DNA of 64,000 nt, taken from Ramazzottius varieornatus (Eukaryota > Tardigrada > Eutardigrada > Parachela > Ramazzottiidae). The stretch is taken from assembly GCA_001949185.1 (NCBI GenBank), contig BDGG01000002.1:5880448-5944447 (forward strand). The letters are read 5' to 3'. Shown here piece after piece: positions 23,717-36,687 of this stretch. The stretch's first letter is position 1. Every line of letters starts with the position of its first letter. Under the pieces are notes generated by a model that saw nothing but the letters and a program-made list of their open reading frames with translations, did no database searches and was not told the DNA's origin. The position numbers and the translations under genes were made by a program.

Positions 23717-24647
23717 ATGGCGTCCAGGAAGAAAGTTCTCTTGAAAGTCATTATATTAGGAGACAGTGGGTACGTTTATGTCATTATTAGGTGGTGTTTG
23801 CGAAGAAAGGATTCCACTTCAAGGCTTGTGCTGATTGTGCGCTCCGAGCGTTCCAGTGGAGTACGTATCGCAGAGCAGCACTGGCCAAAGCGTTCCTCCT
23901 TTTCAGGGTGGGAAAGACATCCTTGATGAATCAGTATGTTAACAAGAAGTTCAGCAACCAGTACAAGGCCACAATTGGAGCGGACTTCTTGACAAAGGAA
24001 GTTGCTGTTGATGATAGGCTCGTGACTATGCAGGTAGGGTTCATCGACAACGTTGATGAAATTCCATCTCTGTGAGTCAGTCGCAGTTGCCAAATACGTT
24101 CTTCTGTTGCAGATTTGGGATACCGCTGGACAGGAACGCTTCCAAAGCTTAGGTGTTGCCTTCTACCGTGGCGCGGACTGTTGCGTGCTGGTATTCGACG
24201 TGAACAATGCCCAGAGCTTCAAATCGCTGGACAGTTGGAGGGATGAATTTCTCATCCAGGCCAGTCCACGTGACCCGGAAAACTTTCCCTTTGTCGTGTT
24301 GGGCAACAAGATTGACTTGGAAACTCGAGCCGTAAGCCTGATATCACATTCGCCATTACCTAACTCTTACTTTGAATGACATCAGATGTCATTCAAATCT
24401 ATCACGCTTTCATGATTCATTCGATTCGTAGGTCACGACAGCAAGAGCCCAGAGCTGGTGCCAAAGCAAGGGAAACATACCCTACTTCGAAACCAGCGCG
24501 AAAGAGAACATCAACGTGGAGCAGGCTTTTCAGACCATTGCCAGAAACGCCCTGGCGCAAGAAAGCGAAGCGGACCTGTATCCAGAGTTCCCGGATCAAA
24601 TCAAGATTACGGCTGACAACAAGAAGTCGGACAGCTGTGCTTGTTAG
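23717..24647 (+). CDS. RAB7A: Small GTPase RAB7 (late endosome/lysosome)
   Basis: RAB7 controls late-endosome-to-lysosome traffic. Four exons: 23717-23769, 23907-24033, 24113-24331 and 24432-24647, giving 204 aa (vertebrate RAB7A has 207). All G boxes are intact: GDSGVGKTS (split by intron 1), [19 protein letters not shown] and ETSAKEN. RAB7-specific words include [32 protein letters not shown] and the [12 protein letters not shown] tail. The C-terminus CAC is a CXC double-geranylgeranylation signal. TTTTCGCAG at 23690-23698 precedes the ATG, indicating a 5' UTR intron. Tail-to-tail with MANF. Confidence 0.96.
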
Positions 24648-25136
24648 GAAGGGCGCTAGCCGAAAGTGTTTCCAGTTTGAATTTCGCCGGGACATGTCGA
24701 CCATACTCTCTCGACCTGAAGGCCCAAGTAAAGACCTCAGTCGAGCAAGAGTTCTCTGTTAGCAGTCTTCGTGTTTCACTTATGATATAATAACCTTTAC
24801 AGCCCACTTGCTAACCCTGATTTTATTCTGACTTCCTTATTGGTCGATGGTTTACGCGATATATACCGCCCTGCTGTTTCTTTGTGCTGAACACAGACGC
24901 TTCTCCGATTTTTATTAAACTTTCGATCAAGATTGTAGTTGTAGCGCTACGGGAACACTTCGATATCGCTGATGTGATTACATCGTCGTATGATTTTCAG
25001 CAAAGTCAAGAATTAGTTCGTCGTGTATGCTTCTCGAAATAGTCCAGAACGGTGTTGAACAAAACAGTAGAAAGTAGAAACAAAGAAAATTAAATAAATA
25101 TCACAAATTGAGTTTACTTCGGGGCTAGTTTGAGAT
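24648..25136. other. Overlapping 3' region of RAB7 and MANF
   Basis: This 489-bp stretch separates the stops of two convergent genes. TTTATTAAA at 24911-24919 reads as AATAAA on minus and ATTAAA on plus, and a plus-strand AATAAA sits at 25093-25098, close to the MANF stop. The 3' UTRs may overlap. Confidence 0.5.
24911..24919. terminator. Bidirectional poly(A)-signal candidate, RAB7/MANF
   Basis: TTTATTAAA gives ATTAAA on the plus strand (264 nt past the RAB7 stop) and AATAAA on the minus strand (about 220 nt past the MANF stop). Confidence 0.4.
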
Positions 25137-26136
25137 CTAGAGTTCGTCCTTTATAAATTTCGGTTTGAGTTCCTGGACGCGCTTCACAAACTCAGTTTTC
25201 TCGGTGCACCCTTTACAGTCTTCTCCCCAATCGGCTAGAATCTTCTTCAAGTCCTTCACTTTGAGTTTGTTAATATCCAATGTCTTCCAGTCCAGTTGCT
25301 TCTCTGTAGGGAGAATGCGGTACTGATAATACAATACTCGAGCATAGCAGTACACACAAACCCAACCTCGAACACAATACATCGATTCAAGTGCTTACCG
25401 TATTTCAAATCACAAATCTGCGTATCCTTCTTGCGCAGTCTTTCGCAGACTTTATCCACAGGCATACCCCAAGAAAGTGGCTTGGAGAGCTCGCCCATGA
25501 TCGAGGTGGCGGACTCGTCGAGACCGCCAACATAATAACACTCAAAACACAGAAAAAGTCAGCTATTGTTATCCCAGTGTTGACCGGTAACACTGTCGCT
25601 TCCGTTGTCCCAACGATTGCGTACTTCCGGCACCGGAAGTCGGTAAAGACTGAAGTGTTCATCAAAGGGACCAGCGTGCCTGCGGAATACTTCCTTTGAT
25701 TAACCACAACTCACCAGTCTATGTTCCTGAGGTTGCTTATTGGTCTTGCAATCTTTCTTGAATTTTGCCTCGATCTTCGCTGCGTTCTGCTGGTCTTCGC
25801 TTGGCATGCTTTCCTTCAGCTTCGTCAGGACTGAGGCACATACTGAGAAATAACAACGTTACACATTAAACGGTATGAATACCCTTCAACGTTTTAATAA
25901 GGCTTCGAAGTAGGGAATCAAGTGCTGCAAGCAAGTAGCAGTCTTTTAGGGTTATGAACTTCTGGAGTATCAACCGCATCCACATGGCAGACGGCGGAAC
26001 ACATAACTATACATGGGGGGGGGGGCTCACCTTCGCATTCGGCATCTTTGGCAAGCGTTATATCCAGCATCAGTAATAACGAGGCGATTAGGACGAAGAA
26101 GCCACTGACAGTCTTCCCGGATGGAAAGAGATCCAT
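25137..26136 (-). CDS. MANF: Mesencephalic astrocyte-derived neurotrophic factor (MANF/CDNF)
   Basis: Secreted/ER-resident unfolded-protein-response factor. Four minus-strand exons: 26136-26031, 25842-25715, 25540-25399 and 25303-25137, total 543 nt (180 aa; human MANF 182). A hydrophobic signal peptide (about residues 10-29) precedes the mature protein. All eight conserved cysteines are present (AEC, EVC, EDC, CYYVGG, DKVC, QICDLKY, EDC, KGC), including the CKGC motif of the SAP-like C-domain. The protein ends in KDEL, a canonical ER-retrieval signal, where human MANF has RTDL. An 11-base G tract (26015-26025) abuts the first donor. Head-to-head with UBE2D. Confidence 0.95.
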
Positions 26137-27245
26137 TATAACTGACACCAAGAGCTTGCGAATCACTGGCTCAGTGAGGAAGATCACACGGAGCGAAGGC
26201 GACGGATCATAAGACCAGGAAATGGCTTGGATGCTGCTTTCTGCTGACCGGAAGGAAGTCTTCAGGCGTCCTACAACACACACCAAAGTTAGAAACTTAG
26301 CGCTGTGACGGGCAGGGGTTCACAGCTCCAGACGACATCCACACACAACATCACCCAGAATCCCCACATGTACCAGTACCACGATGCAGACAGAGCCATA
26401 GAGGAGAATCGGGAAAATTTCTGCACGTAATACCTTTGTAAGACACGGAGCCGCGGCTCGAAGAATCCCCGCGTAGCACGTCCGCACGGTTGCTTGCTTC
26501 TTGGAGACTTCAACAGCTGGATCCTGGGTCCCTCGTCAACAAACAATCTTCCTAAGAGATGGATCGGATGTTCGTGGTGGTTCCGAAACTGTGGAAATCA
26601 GACGCTGCCTCTTTGTCTTCATCTCACAGGAAGTTAGCAACAACGGGCACTGACCAGTTGATTTGCTGAATAAAATAATTCTGCTCGGCAATAAAATGTG
26701 TCAAATGCTGATTCGCTCATCTTTCTACGGGATGCGCATGTGCGCGTGGTACGCGACAGCCTTACAAGGCGGGGCATACCTTGTGATACACAATTGCGCA
26801 GTTAAAAGAGGAGGATCTTTGTATGACGAAGAGAAATCGCTTCGCTACCATATCAAGCGAACCGCTTAGGCTGGCTGTATCGTAACCGCGTCGTAATGAT
26901 GACTCAGCCTGGTAGACAATTCAGCGAAACGCCTGTCCATTTTGAGCAGCGGTGGCGCACTCTCAGGTTCAGTTCGCAGGTCCTACGCAACGTGACTTGT
27001 GAATCATACTGCTTGCGTCAACGGCCACTGGTAGTACTCCGGTTCCGCTGGCCTGTCTGAACTGTTTCCTCGAGCCTCAAGCCGTGCAGCCAATTTTATC
27101 ACGGCAGAAATATTTATATTTTCAGATTTTCTTTTCCCAATAGAATTTCTATTACCTGCGCTCAAAGTCTCCTTCGGAACTTTGTTGTGGTTGTACCTCA
27201 CCTTGCGGCTCGTACCTAACTGCTCTCCTCCCGTGTGGAACTGTA
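26137..27245. other. Divergent promoter region, MANF / UBE2D
   Basis: About 1.1 kb between two start codons pointing away from each other. No coding exon, RNA gene or repeat is recognisable. Confidence 0.5.
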
Positions 27246-28201
<956 letters not shown>

Positions 28202-29205
28202 CGAGCCACCGCTAAGAATAACTACTTTTGTGTTGAAAACGAGGGAACTTTTTCTTACCTTTCTACATCCAAGGATAGGCTTTTAAAGTTACCACACACG
28301 CAGTTTCCTTCAGTTTAGCACTTCATCTGTCTTTTTCTCTTTCTGTTTTCTTTTTCTGCCGGTCTTTTCTATATTAGTCAGCGATAGCAATGTACACCTA
28401 ACATCGTCGGTGCCCGTCGAGAATGTTCTCTACCTTTCGTGACCAGCGTTTTCACTAAACTTGTTCGTTGCTGTGATATGGACAACAAAGATGGACAGCA
28501 AAGGACAACGGAAGCTAACGGCCGACTACAATTTATTTTGTCGATAATCCTGCATAGTCTCCCTTCTCTAATTATTTAATAAATTCCTTAATAGTTTCTT
28601 CGGAAAAGACGGCTCGGTTCCTGTCTTGCCGAGAGAAACCCCGAACTTCCCATGGCAGCTTCTGGTGCTCGTTAGAAATTTGTTCTTCGGACCGGAGACG
28701 TGATTGTGTGATTGCTTTTCTTGCAAATCATATTCGAGTATAATCGATAACTGATCCACACAGTACGTATAAGAAGATCAGTAGCAGTGGGCTAACTTGC
28801 ACCGCACGAACGTGCTGTACGGAAAGCGCAGCGCGTAATTGGAAGCTGCTTCTGCCGAAAAGATTCTGCTTGTTGTACAGTGTGCAAGATATGAAACTGA
28901 AAATAATTCGATCAGTACTAAGTGAACCTGTGGAAGTGCAAGAGAGTGTGAGAAATAGACTTGTCAAAAAATTCTACGTCTAAATATAACAAACAATACA
29001 TCTACTCAAAAGAGCTCGCTTTGAGTAAAACAAGGAACTGGCTAAGCTTGAGAGTTTCGGAATTTGTGACAAACCGCCCTGCCAATACCAAGGCGAATAC
29101 CCGTGCCTGTGGTATGAAACAAGGAGGCTTTGTAGCGGCAACAGGGAATGAGGTTCTTCTTTCGCGGCGGACACCTCGTAGAACCGTCTTATCATGCGGT
29201 CACTT
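28202..29205. other. Shared 3' region of UBE2D and SLC6 transporter
   Basis: About 1 kb between two convergent genes, T-rich near UBE2D. It holds the palindromic poly(A) candidate at 28575-28583 and a minus-strand AATAAA (plus TTTATT at 28532-28537). No other structure seen. Confidence 0.5.
28575..28583. terminator. Bidirectional poly(A)-signal candidate, UBE2D/SLC6
   Basis: TTTAATAAA reads as AATAAA on the plus strand (377 nt after the UBE2D stop) and ATTAAA on the minus strand (about 630 nt after the SLC6 stop). Confidence 0.4.
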
Positions 29206-32200
29206 TCACATGGCGCCGTTTGGATGGGTTGGCAGAGATGTCCCCAGCAGAGCTTCTCTTTCCCGAACTTCCAAAGCCTCGGGTCGCTCCTTGATAGTCG
29301 AGCTCATAGCCGCTCGTAAACGCTAGAAAGACAAGAGTATGCTCTCGCTTTAGGTCTCATCTTCGACAAAATTAAACAACACATCAAACACTCTTCCGAA
29401 ACGCGGATAGTTCCAGTTACTTACCTCCCTCAGGGAACCCTTTTCCCTTATTATTCGGTAAAATGCATACAGTGGAATGATTATCATGGAAGACAGTGCG
29501 AGGAGCCATCCAGCTGCCTGTGCCCAATCTGGATAGACGTAGACACCCTCTGGTCGCTTGTAGGTGAGTCTTTCGCTTCTCGCGATTGCAAAGAGCATAA
29601 CAGACTGTAAAGAAATATGCGACTGCAAACTGATGTCCCCGCCCGGCACCACATAGTCAAGAACTCGGTACAGTACCATCGTGAATATGGGTCCGAGGTA
29701 CTTCCAGCACCACTTCATCCACGGGTTGATCCGGAATCCTAGCATCCGTCTTATGTCTTCGTAGAAACGGTCGGCTCCGTAGAACCAACCGATGCAGACG
29801 CATTCCCAGAAGGCACACCACAGGAGAGCCATCCCGCTGGCAGCATACGTGTCGAAGATCTCGAACACATACATTCCTCCCTGCAAGACAGAAGCTCGTA
29901 TCATCTCCGGGGAACAGTTCGCCGCTCGAAAACCGTTTGGTTTACTGTTAGCCGGAATATTCTTACCCGCGTGATCATAGTCAGCCCGATAAGATACCAA
30001 ATCACGCACATGATCAAGATGAAAATCTCCTTGCTGTATCGTCTTCGAAAAATTCGGGGATAAATATCGATTATCGCCGTGAAGAACCCTTCCATCGTAA
30101 CGAACTACAAGCAAAACCTATTCTAACGGAAACGGCCGAGAGTTCTTCAGAGTTTCTTTCAAGTACCTGACTGTCCACTCCAAGGAAGAGCAACATGACG
30201 AAGAAGAGGCTGGCCCATAAGGCTCCCAGAGGCATTTGCGTAGCTGCTTTGGGGTACGTGATGAAAGCTAGTCCGGGACCTGAAAGGGATGGAGCATTGA
30301 AGTCAGAACCTACGATGCATTCCCAATGACGAAGTACGCACCCTGCTCGGCGACGTCTTTCACCTCCACGCCCATTTCCCCAGCCATGAAACCGAGGACT
30401 GAGAATACCACGAACCCAGCGAAGAAGCTGGTCAAACTGTCGCATGCGCACAAAGCCAGAGAATGTTTATAGCAGTTATAGTCAAACTTGTTGTAGCTTC
30501 CGAGTGCTAAATGATTAAAAAAATATGACATTAATTAACTGTCAAATCACCACAATGTCGAAAAGTGCTTCTGTTTTACCTGTCAGCGACCCGAGCGCGA
30601 TCGCATAAGAGAAGAAGACCTGGGTGACGGCTCCGACCCACACACTGGGAGATGCCAGTTTTTCCAGGTCGGGTGTCAAATAGTAAGCGATTCCCATACC
30701 GGCGTTCTCCAGTGTAACTCCACGGAAGAACAAAATGATCAACATGACGTACGGGAAGAGTGCAGTAAAATACACCACCTATACGAAGCTACATTAGTTA
30801 CAAGAAAACTCATACTCATGATATTACCTTCCGACTTTTTCTGCCACTGCGGAAAGTTTATAATCACAGAACTTCAGCGATTGAAAACATACCTTTCCGG
30901 AAGACTTGACGCCCTTCCAAATACTGAAGTAGCATAATATCCAAACGAGAAGGAGCGTCACCGCCAGCTGCCACTGAACCGCGCCCACTTCGTCCACGCC
31001 TGAGGAGATCTTCAGAATTTTATTCCTGTCGAATAAGAAAAGACCGTTAGCTCTTCGTTTTCTGATAAACGATCTGAGACTTTAACAATAACAACAGATA
31101 CTTACTCCCAAAACTCTGTGATGGAGTCGATTTTCGGCAAAGAACTGTTAAGGTGTGCCGGTGAGGTTGCGTAACTAGCCATGCTGTTTGGGTTTCTTGT
31201 CGTGTCCGCAAATTCGGTATCAGATTGGGCGGTTGTGTTGAAATTTACCATGAGATTATCCGAACATCTTGGCGTATTCCTGAAATTTCATGAATGCTAA
31301 CGCAGCCAACCAGGATGTGTCAAATTCGGACTTTCTATTCCGTCCAACGTTTTCTTACCAGTCATTGTCGCACGTGCTCCATGGAAGATGTCCAGTGCTG
31401 GCGTAAGCCAAGATGTAATAAAGGTAGAGTATTCCCCAAGCCAATACGACAATGTAGTATACATTTAGCCATCCTGCCATCAATGTAGTCCCGTATCCGA
31501 TTCCTGTGTGATTAGCAGAATCATGCAAGCCGATAGTTACACTGAAACCTGTCATCTTCTCGCGATGACAAACTAGAGCTCAGAATGATTACCCGTACTA
31601 TCAGAAAGCCACCAAAGTGGCCTTGGTCTATTTTCGAACTTGATAAAGTCAGGAAACCCTACCATCAATAGAACGCAAGAACCTCACCTCGCATGATTGG
31701 ACTTATGTCCCAGCATGATATTCCTCCTGTCGCAAAATACTGTCCCACCGCGATTTCCAGAAACACAATAGGTACACCCGTCGTTATTAGACATAAGAAG
31801 TAAGGAATGAAGAAGGCACCTATTCAAGAAAAGGAAAGTCATAATCACAGACTTGGAATAGCGTCAGGTCGTTATCCAAGTGGCGCACGCCCTCAGTGAA
31901 GGCTAGTGGAAAAGTGCGCCACTTTGATAACGATTTAGATGGGGCAAAAATTATACAAATTTCGTATGCGTGCCTCCCACATTTTGCAAGATTTCGACAA
32001 CGATATTTCTAAAATGCTCAGTCTTACCTCCGCCATTTTTGTACACGACATATGGGAATCGCCAGACGTTGCCCAGACCAATGCAGCATCCAATGTGCGA
32101 CAGTATAAATTCGTATTTACTTCCCCACTGCGGTCGAGCTTTAGAATGTCCATCAGTCTGATCTGTCGTGGTCTTCTCAACCGGCAAAGTAGTCCCCGCT

Positions 32201-32310
32201 TCGTAGTCCCGGGCCGCGACGATTCCTTCGCCATTTCCATTCTTGTAAATGAGAAGGTCCACCTCATCTCTCGAGTTCGCCGCGTGATTTCCTCTTTTGG
32301 TCTTCGCCAT
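29206..32310 (-). CDS. SLC6-family Na+/Cl- dependent neurotransmitter/amino-acid transporter
   Basis: Plasma-membrane sodium symporter, most like the GABA/taurine/creatine branch. Twelve minus-strand exons: 32310-32028, 31819-31688, 31503-31359, 31279-31106, 31025-30893, 30778-30580, 30506-30342, 30279-30167, 30104-29967, 29880-29677, 29604-29425 and 29322-29206; total 1983 nt (660 aa). Landmarks: TM1 [12 protein letters not shown] then YKNGGGAFF, the extracellular-loop cysteine pair around DNDWNTPRC with N-glycosylation sequons (NTT, NSS), LGSLTALGSYN in TM7, GVDSQF in TM8, and [13 protein letters not shown] with WKYLGP. The Asp of monoamine carriers in TM1 is Gly here, so an amino-acid-type substrate is likely. 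The last exon restores the conserved SLRERLR junction. The 72-nt intron 29605-29676 has no in-frame stop. Confidence 0.93.
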
Positions 32311-35123
32311 AATGGAAGCTCTCTGAAAAGCGTATTGGGCCTGTGAGGAATCAGGTAACAGGCTGCATCGTCCAGAAGAAGGGCCCGCTGTTACACCATT
32401 GACGGGGAACCCAGCATCACAGACGATGGATCTCCTCGCAGGTTCAGATAGCACTGCAAAAACAATCAATAAGCTAGCGGACTTTACAAATTACGACAAC
32501 AATGAGTAACGAAGGGTTCGTTTTGAAAAATCGAGCCCGCTAGTGCCGATACGGGAAACCGATCAGAACAAAATTGCACGCAATTCCACGCGATGCTTAT
32601 CGAAAGGTCAAAGTGACAACCTGCTGCATGCGAGTAACTAGAGCTTTTCCGCCCAATATTACAAAGCCGCGCGGGAACTCTTTCAGCTATACTCTTACCT
32701 AGTGGCGCAGTCCGGAAGTTCGTTTAGCAGAGTTCGCACGCTGCGACTGGAGAGGTGTTATTCCCCAGGGATGTAGGACTCAGTCAAGGGAAAACAAGCA
32801 GTTTGGACGGGGAAGAAAGGCAAATGAGAAGTAAGACAGCTGCAAGTAGTGCGAAGCAGGCACATGCAAGAGCTCAAGGGTCGAGCCCAGCTAATCTGTT
32901 GCAATATCACGCAAAGGCAAGCTCGGCCTTCTCAAGTGCTACTTTTACACGCTTGTCCGCACACTTGGACGAGCAAGCTACTTGCACAGAAAACTTGGTC
33001 TTTCCTTCGTTACTAAAGTAAAGACGTGAAGACCGCCTGTCATCATGCACTAGCACCCACTACAAAGACCCTTTGCGAACCACAACGACAATTGCAAAGA
33101 ATTTCTGGCATTTCACGCAGCGAGCGACTCGCTTGGCTTCCAACAAGTACTGTTGTCACAAAAAGTTGCTGACAATCCTTCTTAGCAGCCACTGTGGGCA
33201 GATAGTATGACAGTGCTGTGCAAACAGCTGTCTGTTTGGCCTTTTGTTTCCTGTTTGCACACATTTCATATCGCTGCAAATCAACCTATGCTGTTTACAC
33301 CAAGCTGCCAAAAAAGTTCGTCACCGCACACAGTCGTAAAACCAATAAAGACCCTTACCGTAGAACCACCAGTTTCCACGCACCCAGAATACTACAGGTT
33401 GAGTCACAATGCTTCGACCAATTTTGAGCTTTTGCAGAAAAATCAGTATTCACCCTTCTGCCTCCAAAATTCTTCTTTAGGTAGTCTAAACATCTAAGAT
33501 CATCCTTACAGAATTTGGTGATGCTTGTGCGCATCTGAAAAATCATGCAAAAACAAACATCGACAGGCCGGGAAAAACCTCTCGACTCAACGTGACGATC
33601 AAGAACGTAACTCTGCCTGGGCCAATCTTTCCATTCTACCGTTCATTCGATAGAACATTCTTTGGGCTATTGATTCCATGTATAGACTTTAAAAACATCG
33701 TCTTCGGTTTGGCCAAAAAAATTAGACTTTAATGGTCACTTTTCGGCCAGGTATTCCTGAATTATACAAGAGTTTTACGGCTGCCGTGTTAAAGCATTGC
33801 GCTCTTTCATGTGATTTCCGGCTGATACGTTGTCACCTATACTTGTAATAAAACTATTGTTCGATATCTTTAGTTCACTCAAAAGTGAAAAACTGAAGAA
33901 AACCGGAATTTTTTCCACTGCAGTCACCCAGTTGACTACTCTAGAGGAGACCTCGGAGACAAATCTTAAAACTTCTAAATTTGGTCTGGCGACTTGAACC
34001 TTTTTGGACAGATTAGCGTTGGCGAAAAGTTTTGGAAACCTTTGTTTAGCAGCAAACAAATTCCAAGTATACCGAGTTTATGGTCCAAAAAGGTACCCTG
34101 ATTTCGGGGTCGCTGAAGCCTTTCTCTGCAAGTTTTTTGGGAAGGGTACAAACGCAATGAAACTTTCAGAGATCATTTGCAAACGTTAGAGCTACTCTGT
34201 GGCGAAATTTGAAAGCACATGAGTCAACGCTGAGTTTTCTACAACAGTTCGAAATCGGTCGAAGCATTGTGACTCATCCTGTACAAGGAACGAACGTCAC
34301 CGAGAACTTCCTGGTCGACGGCAAGGCATGGTTTGCCGCCGACCAAGACTTAGTTTAATATCTCAGCTTATCGGGGCTACTGTTTCAAAGGCGTTGAGAA
34401 TCAACAGCTTTCAAAGCTTCGCCCACGGCTGTTTTCCAAGACATCTTGACCGCTAGCGTTAGAAGGTGGCGGAAATTGGGAGTAAACTAATTTTCTTTCA
34501 TAAGGACGGGAAGAAAGACATGTTCGATGCGGCTTTTGTGCTTTAATTACCTCAAGAGCCAATAGCTATCTTCCTGGAGGGTATTTGCAGCCGTTGGGAC
34601 CAAGTACCCCCCAGTAAATGTACACGCAACCGACAGGTTTCTCGATCGCGCTATGGGCACACGTCAGGAACAAAGTTACAAAATGAGCTTTCTGATTTCA
34701 GGAACCCTTTGGCCGAATACTCAGAGGAAACCCGAACAAATCAGCCAACGTGGTAGGCATTGGTACGTCTTCGCATTGCTTGCTTACCTTTTAATTCCAA
34801 GAGAATACCATCGAAGTAGCACGCGACACCGCCTTTCGAGTCGATGATACCAGGAACAGCAATTCATTCTCGAGCGATACCTTGGGGAGCCTTCCATGTG
34901 TAATTAGCGATTCAAAGAACGAACGTATCATGAGACCCCGCTGTCTCGCCGAGAGTGAGTCCTCTTTTGCCGCCCATCCTTATCTACACTACAAACGAAA
35001 TACTCCGTGAACACTCTGGTGTAATTTTTGTCGGGGCTCACAATTATTAATTTGTCACCGACAAGCAGATCCTTCCACATGTTACGCTAAGAACCACCAT
35101 TAGTAAGGTGATTTCCCCATGGT
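32311..35123. other. Intergenic, SLC6 5' side to SLC35B4 3' side
   Basis: A 2.8-kb stretch between two minus-strand genes. It should hold the SLC6 promoter and the SLC35B4 3' UTR. No coding exon is recognisable. An imperfect hairpin lies at 34312-34343. Confidence 0.5.
34312..34343. repeat. Imperfect GC-rich hairpin
   Basis: GGTCGACGGCAA pairs with TTGCCGCCGACC, 11 of 12 positions, across an 8-nt loop. No flanking conservation or gene context explains it. Confidence 0.5.
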
Positions 35124-36687
35124 TCAGGCTTCTTTTTCCTTTATCTTCGCTTTGGGAAGTCTCATCTCCGTATACATCACCGTTCCTCCAAAAACTAGGA
35201 TGGTGCCAACCCAGTGGAAAAATGTAAAAGTGTTTTGAAATAAAAATACCGAGAGTAATAAGCTGACGAACTTCCTCAACGTCACCACAAGCGTAACGGT
35301 TAACGAGCTGGACGCCGCGATCAGGGAAAACACTGAGCTGGTACAGCCGTACATTGTGACCACGTTAGCCATGAGGAGCAGCCACATGACCGGTATAGTA
35401 TCATCAACGAATTCCAAATTGATCTTTACCGGATCGGATGAACTGTATATCTTCATGTGGTGTCTCAGATCGTTCGCCAAAAAGAGAAAACCAGGAAGAG
35501 GAAGGGCATGGCTATAGAAGATACCTTCATCGATTGCCTGTTGTCCGAATGTCTTGAACAAGACTTCCTGGTAGATGCCCATACCGGACGCGACTACCAC
35601 GGAGAAGAGAACGAGTCCAACTCCTGTGAAATTGGTAGGCGGGCCATGAGGAGCAGCCACCGAAAATAAGTAGTTTGTGGCTGGATTCTATAGACTCACC
35701 TGTCAACCAAGTTCCAACGGCACTGACAGGCTTTCCGCCCATTTCGTCATCTTGCTCATGCGTTTTCTCGATACCCTTCAGCGAAAACTTCGATTAACAT
35801 TCTAAGCGAACCTTCATAGTACTAAGGGAGCTCAAATGTGCGCACCTTGAAGGTTTTACTCTCAGCCGAAGCCAGAGTGCAGATGGCGATTCCTGCAGAA
35901 CAAAGGTGATTTTCCCACAAGGCTGAAGAAACAGAGACCACTTGGACGAAAACCTGCGGTTATGGCCAGAACGGCTATCCATTTCGAAACCGGATATCTG
36001 CGGACAAGAGCATCTCAACAACAAGAGCCCGTCGACGCACCAGAAAGGCTTCGATGTTGCAGCTTGAAGAAACTTACCTTTTATGCAAGGAAACGGCGGA
36101 AAGTAGCATGCTTACTACGGGGGTGCTCTGAAACGAACTTCAGGATAACCCAAGGACGAGCAGCACGCGGAAGGTACGTCAGGAAATGCACATCTGGACA
36201 CCAGATCTTACCGATTTCAAGATCATATGCAAAGGTACTCCGATGTCATACGACAGCGCGTTGTTGTTCGCGACGCTTTGCACGAAGAATACGACCGTGT
36301 AGACGAGCCAGCATCTGCAAAGCATAACAGAAGCTAGAAGAGCAATTTCATGGTCTTAACGGTTCCTCGCTTGCTTTTTCTTTAGCGAAGGGGCCTACAA
36401 AGTTACCGAACCTCGGGTGCCTAGTCGTGCCGTACCTGAGCGGGACAACTGACTTTCTCCGCCCGAACTGCATCACGGTGCAGAAGGACATGGCTGCATT
36501 GAACAGAAACTGGGAAAATGTTATCAAGTTGGTCGACCCGGAATCCAGTCTGGAACGAGAATCAGCTGCAATACCATCAAAGTCGGTTTCGCATTCGCTT
36601 TGTGGCTTACTTTATCTGCTGCTCCAGGATGACGACGTTGGCAGAGCACGACACGAAGACTGCTGCGATGGGCATAGCGACACTCAT
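35124..36687 (-). CDS. SLC35B4: Nucleotide-sugar transporter SLC35B4 (UDP-xylose/UDP-GlcNAc)
   Basis: Golgi/ER antiporter supplying UDP-xylose and UDP-GlcNAc. Eight minus-strand exons: 36687-36611, 36549-36436, 36314-36212, 36127-36078, 35997-35954, 35892-35846, 35775-35700 and 35623-35124, total 1011 nt (336 aa; human 331). Landmarks: FVSCSANVVILE, LITFSQFLF, VPLHMILKS, ALPLPGFLFL, TVTLVVTLRKFVSLL, FFHWVGT and VMYTEMRLP. It is hydrophobic throughout, with about ten membrane segments expected. The end KEKEA fits the dilysine KxKxx COPI-retrieval motif. Head-to-head with MRPL10 across 0.9 kb. Confidence 0.94.

Noticed and set aside
29351-29372. CGACAAAATTAAAC as a third Tc1-type MITE end
   Set aside because: It lacks the CAGTG terminus, a TA flank and an inverted partner nearby.
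29350-29424. Read-through C-terminus of the SLC6 transporter to a stop at 29350
   Set aside because: A consensus gtaagt donor after SLRE and an exon at 29322-29206 restore the conserved SLRERLR sequence in phase, so the read-through is intron.
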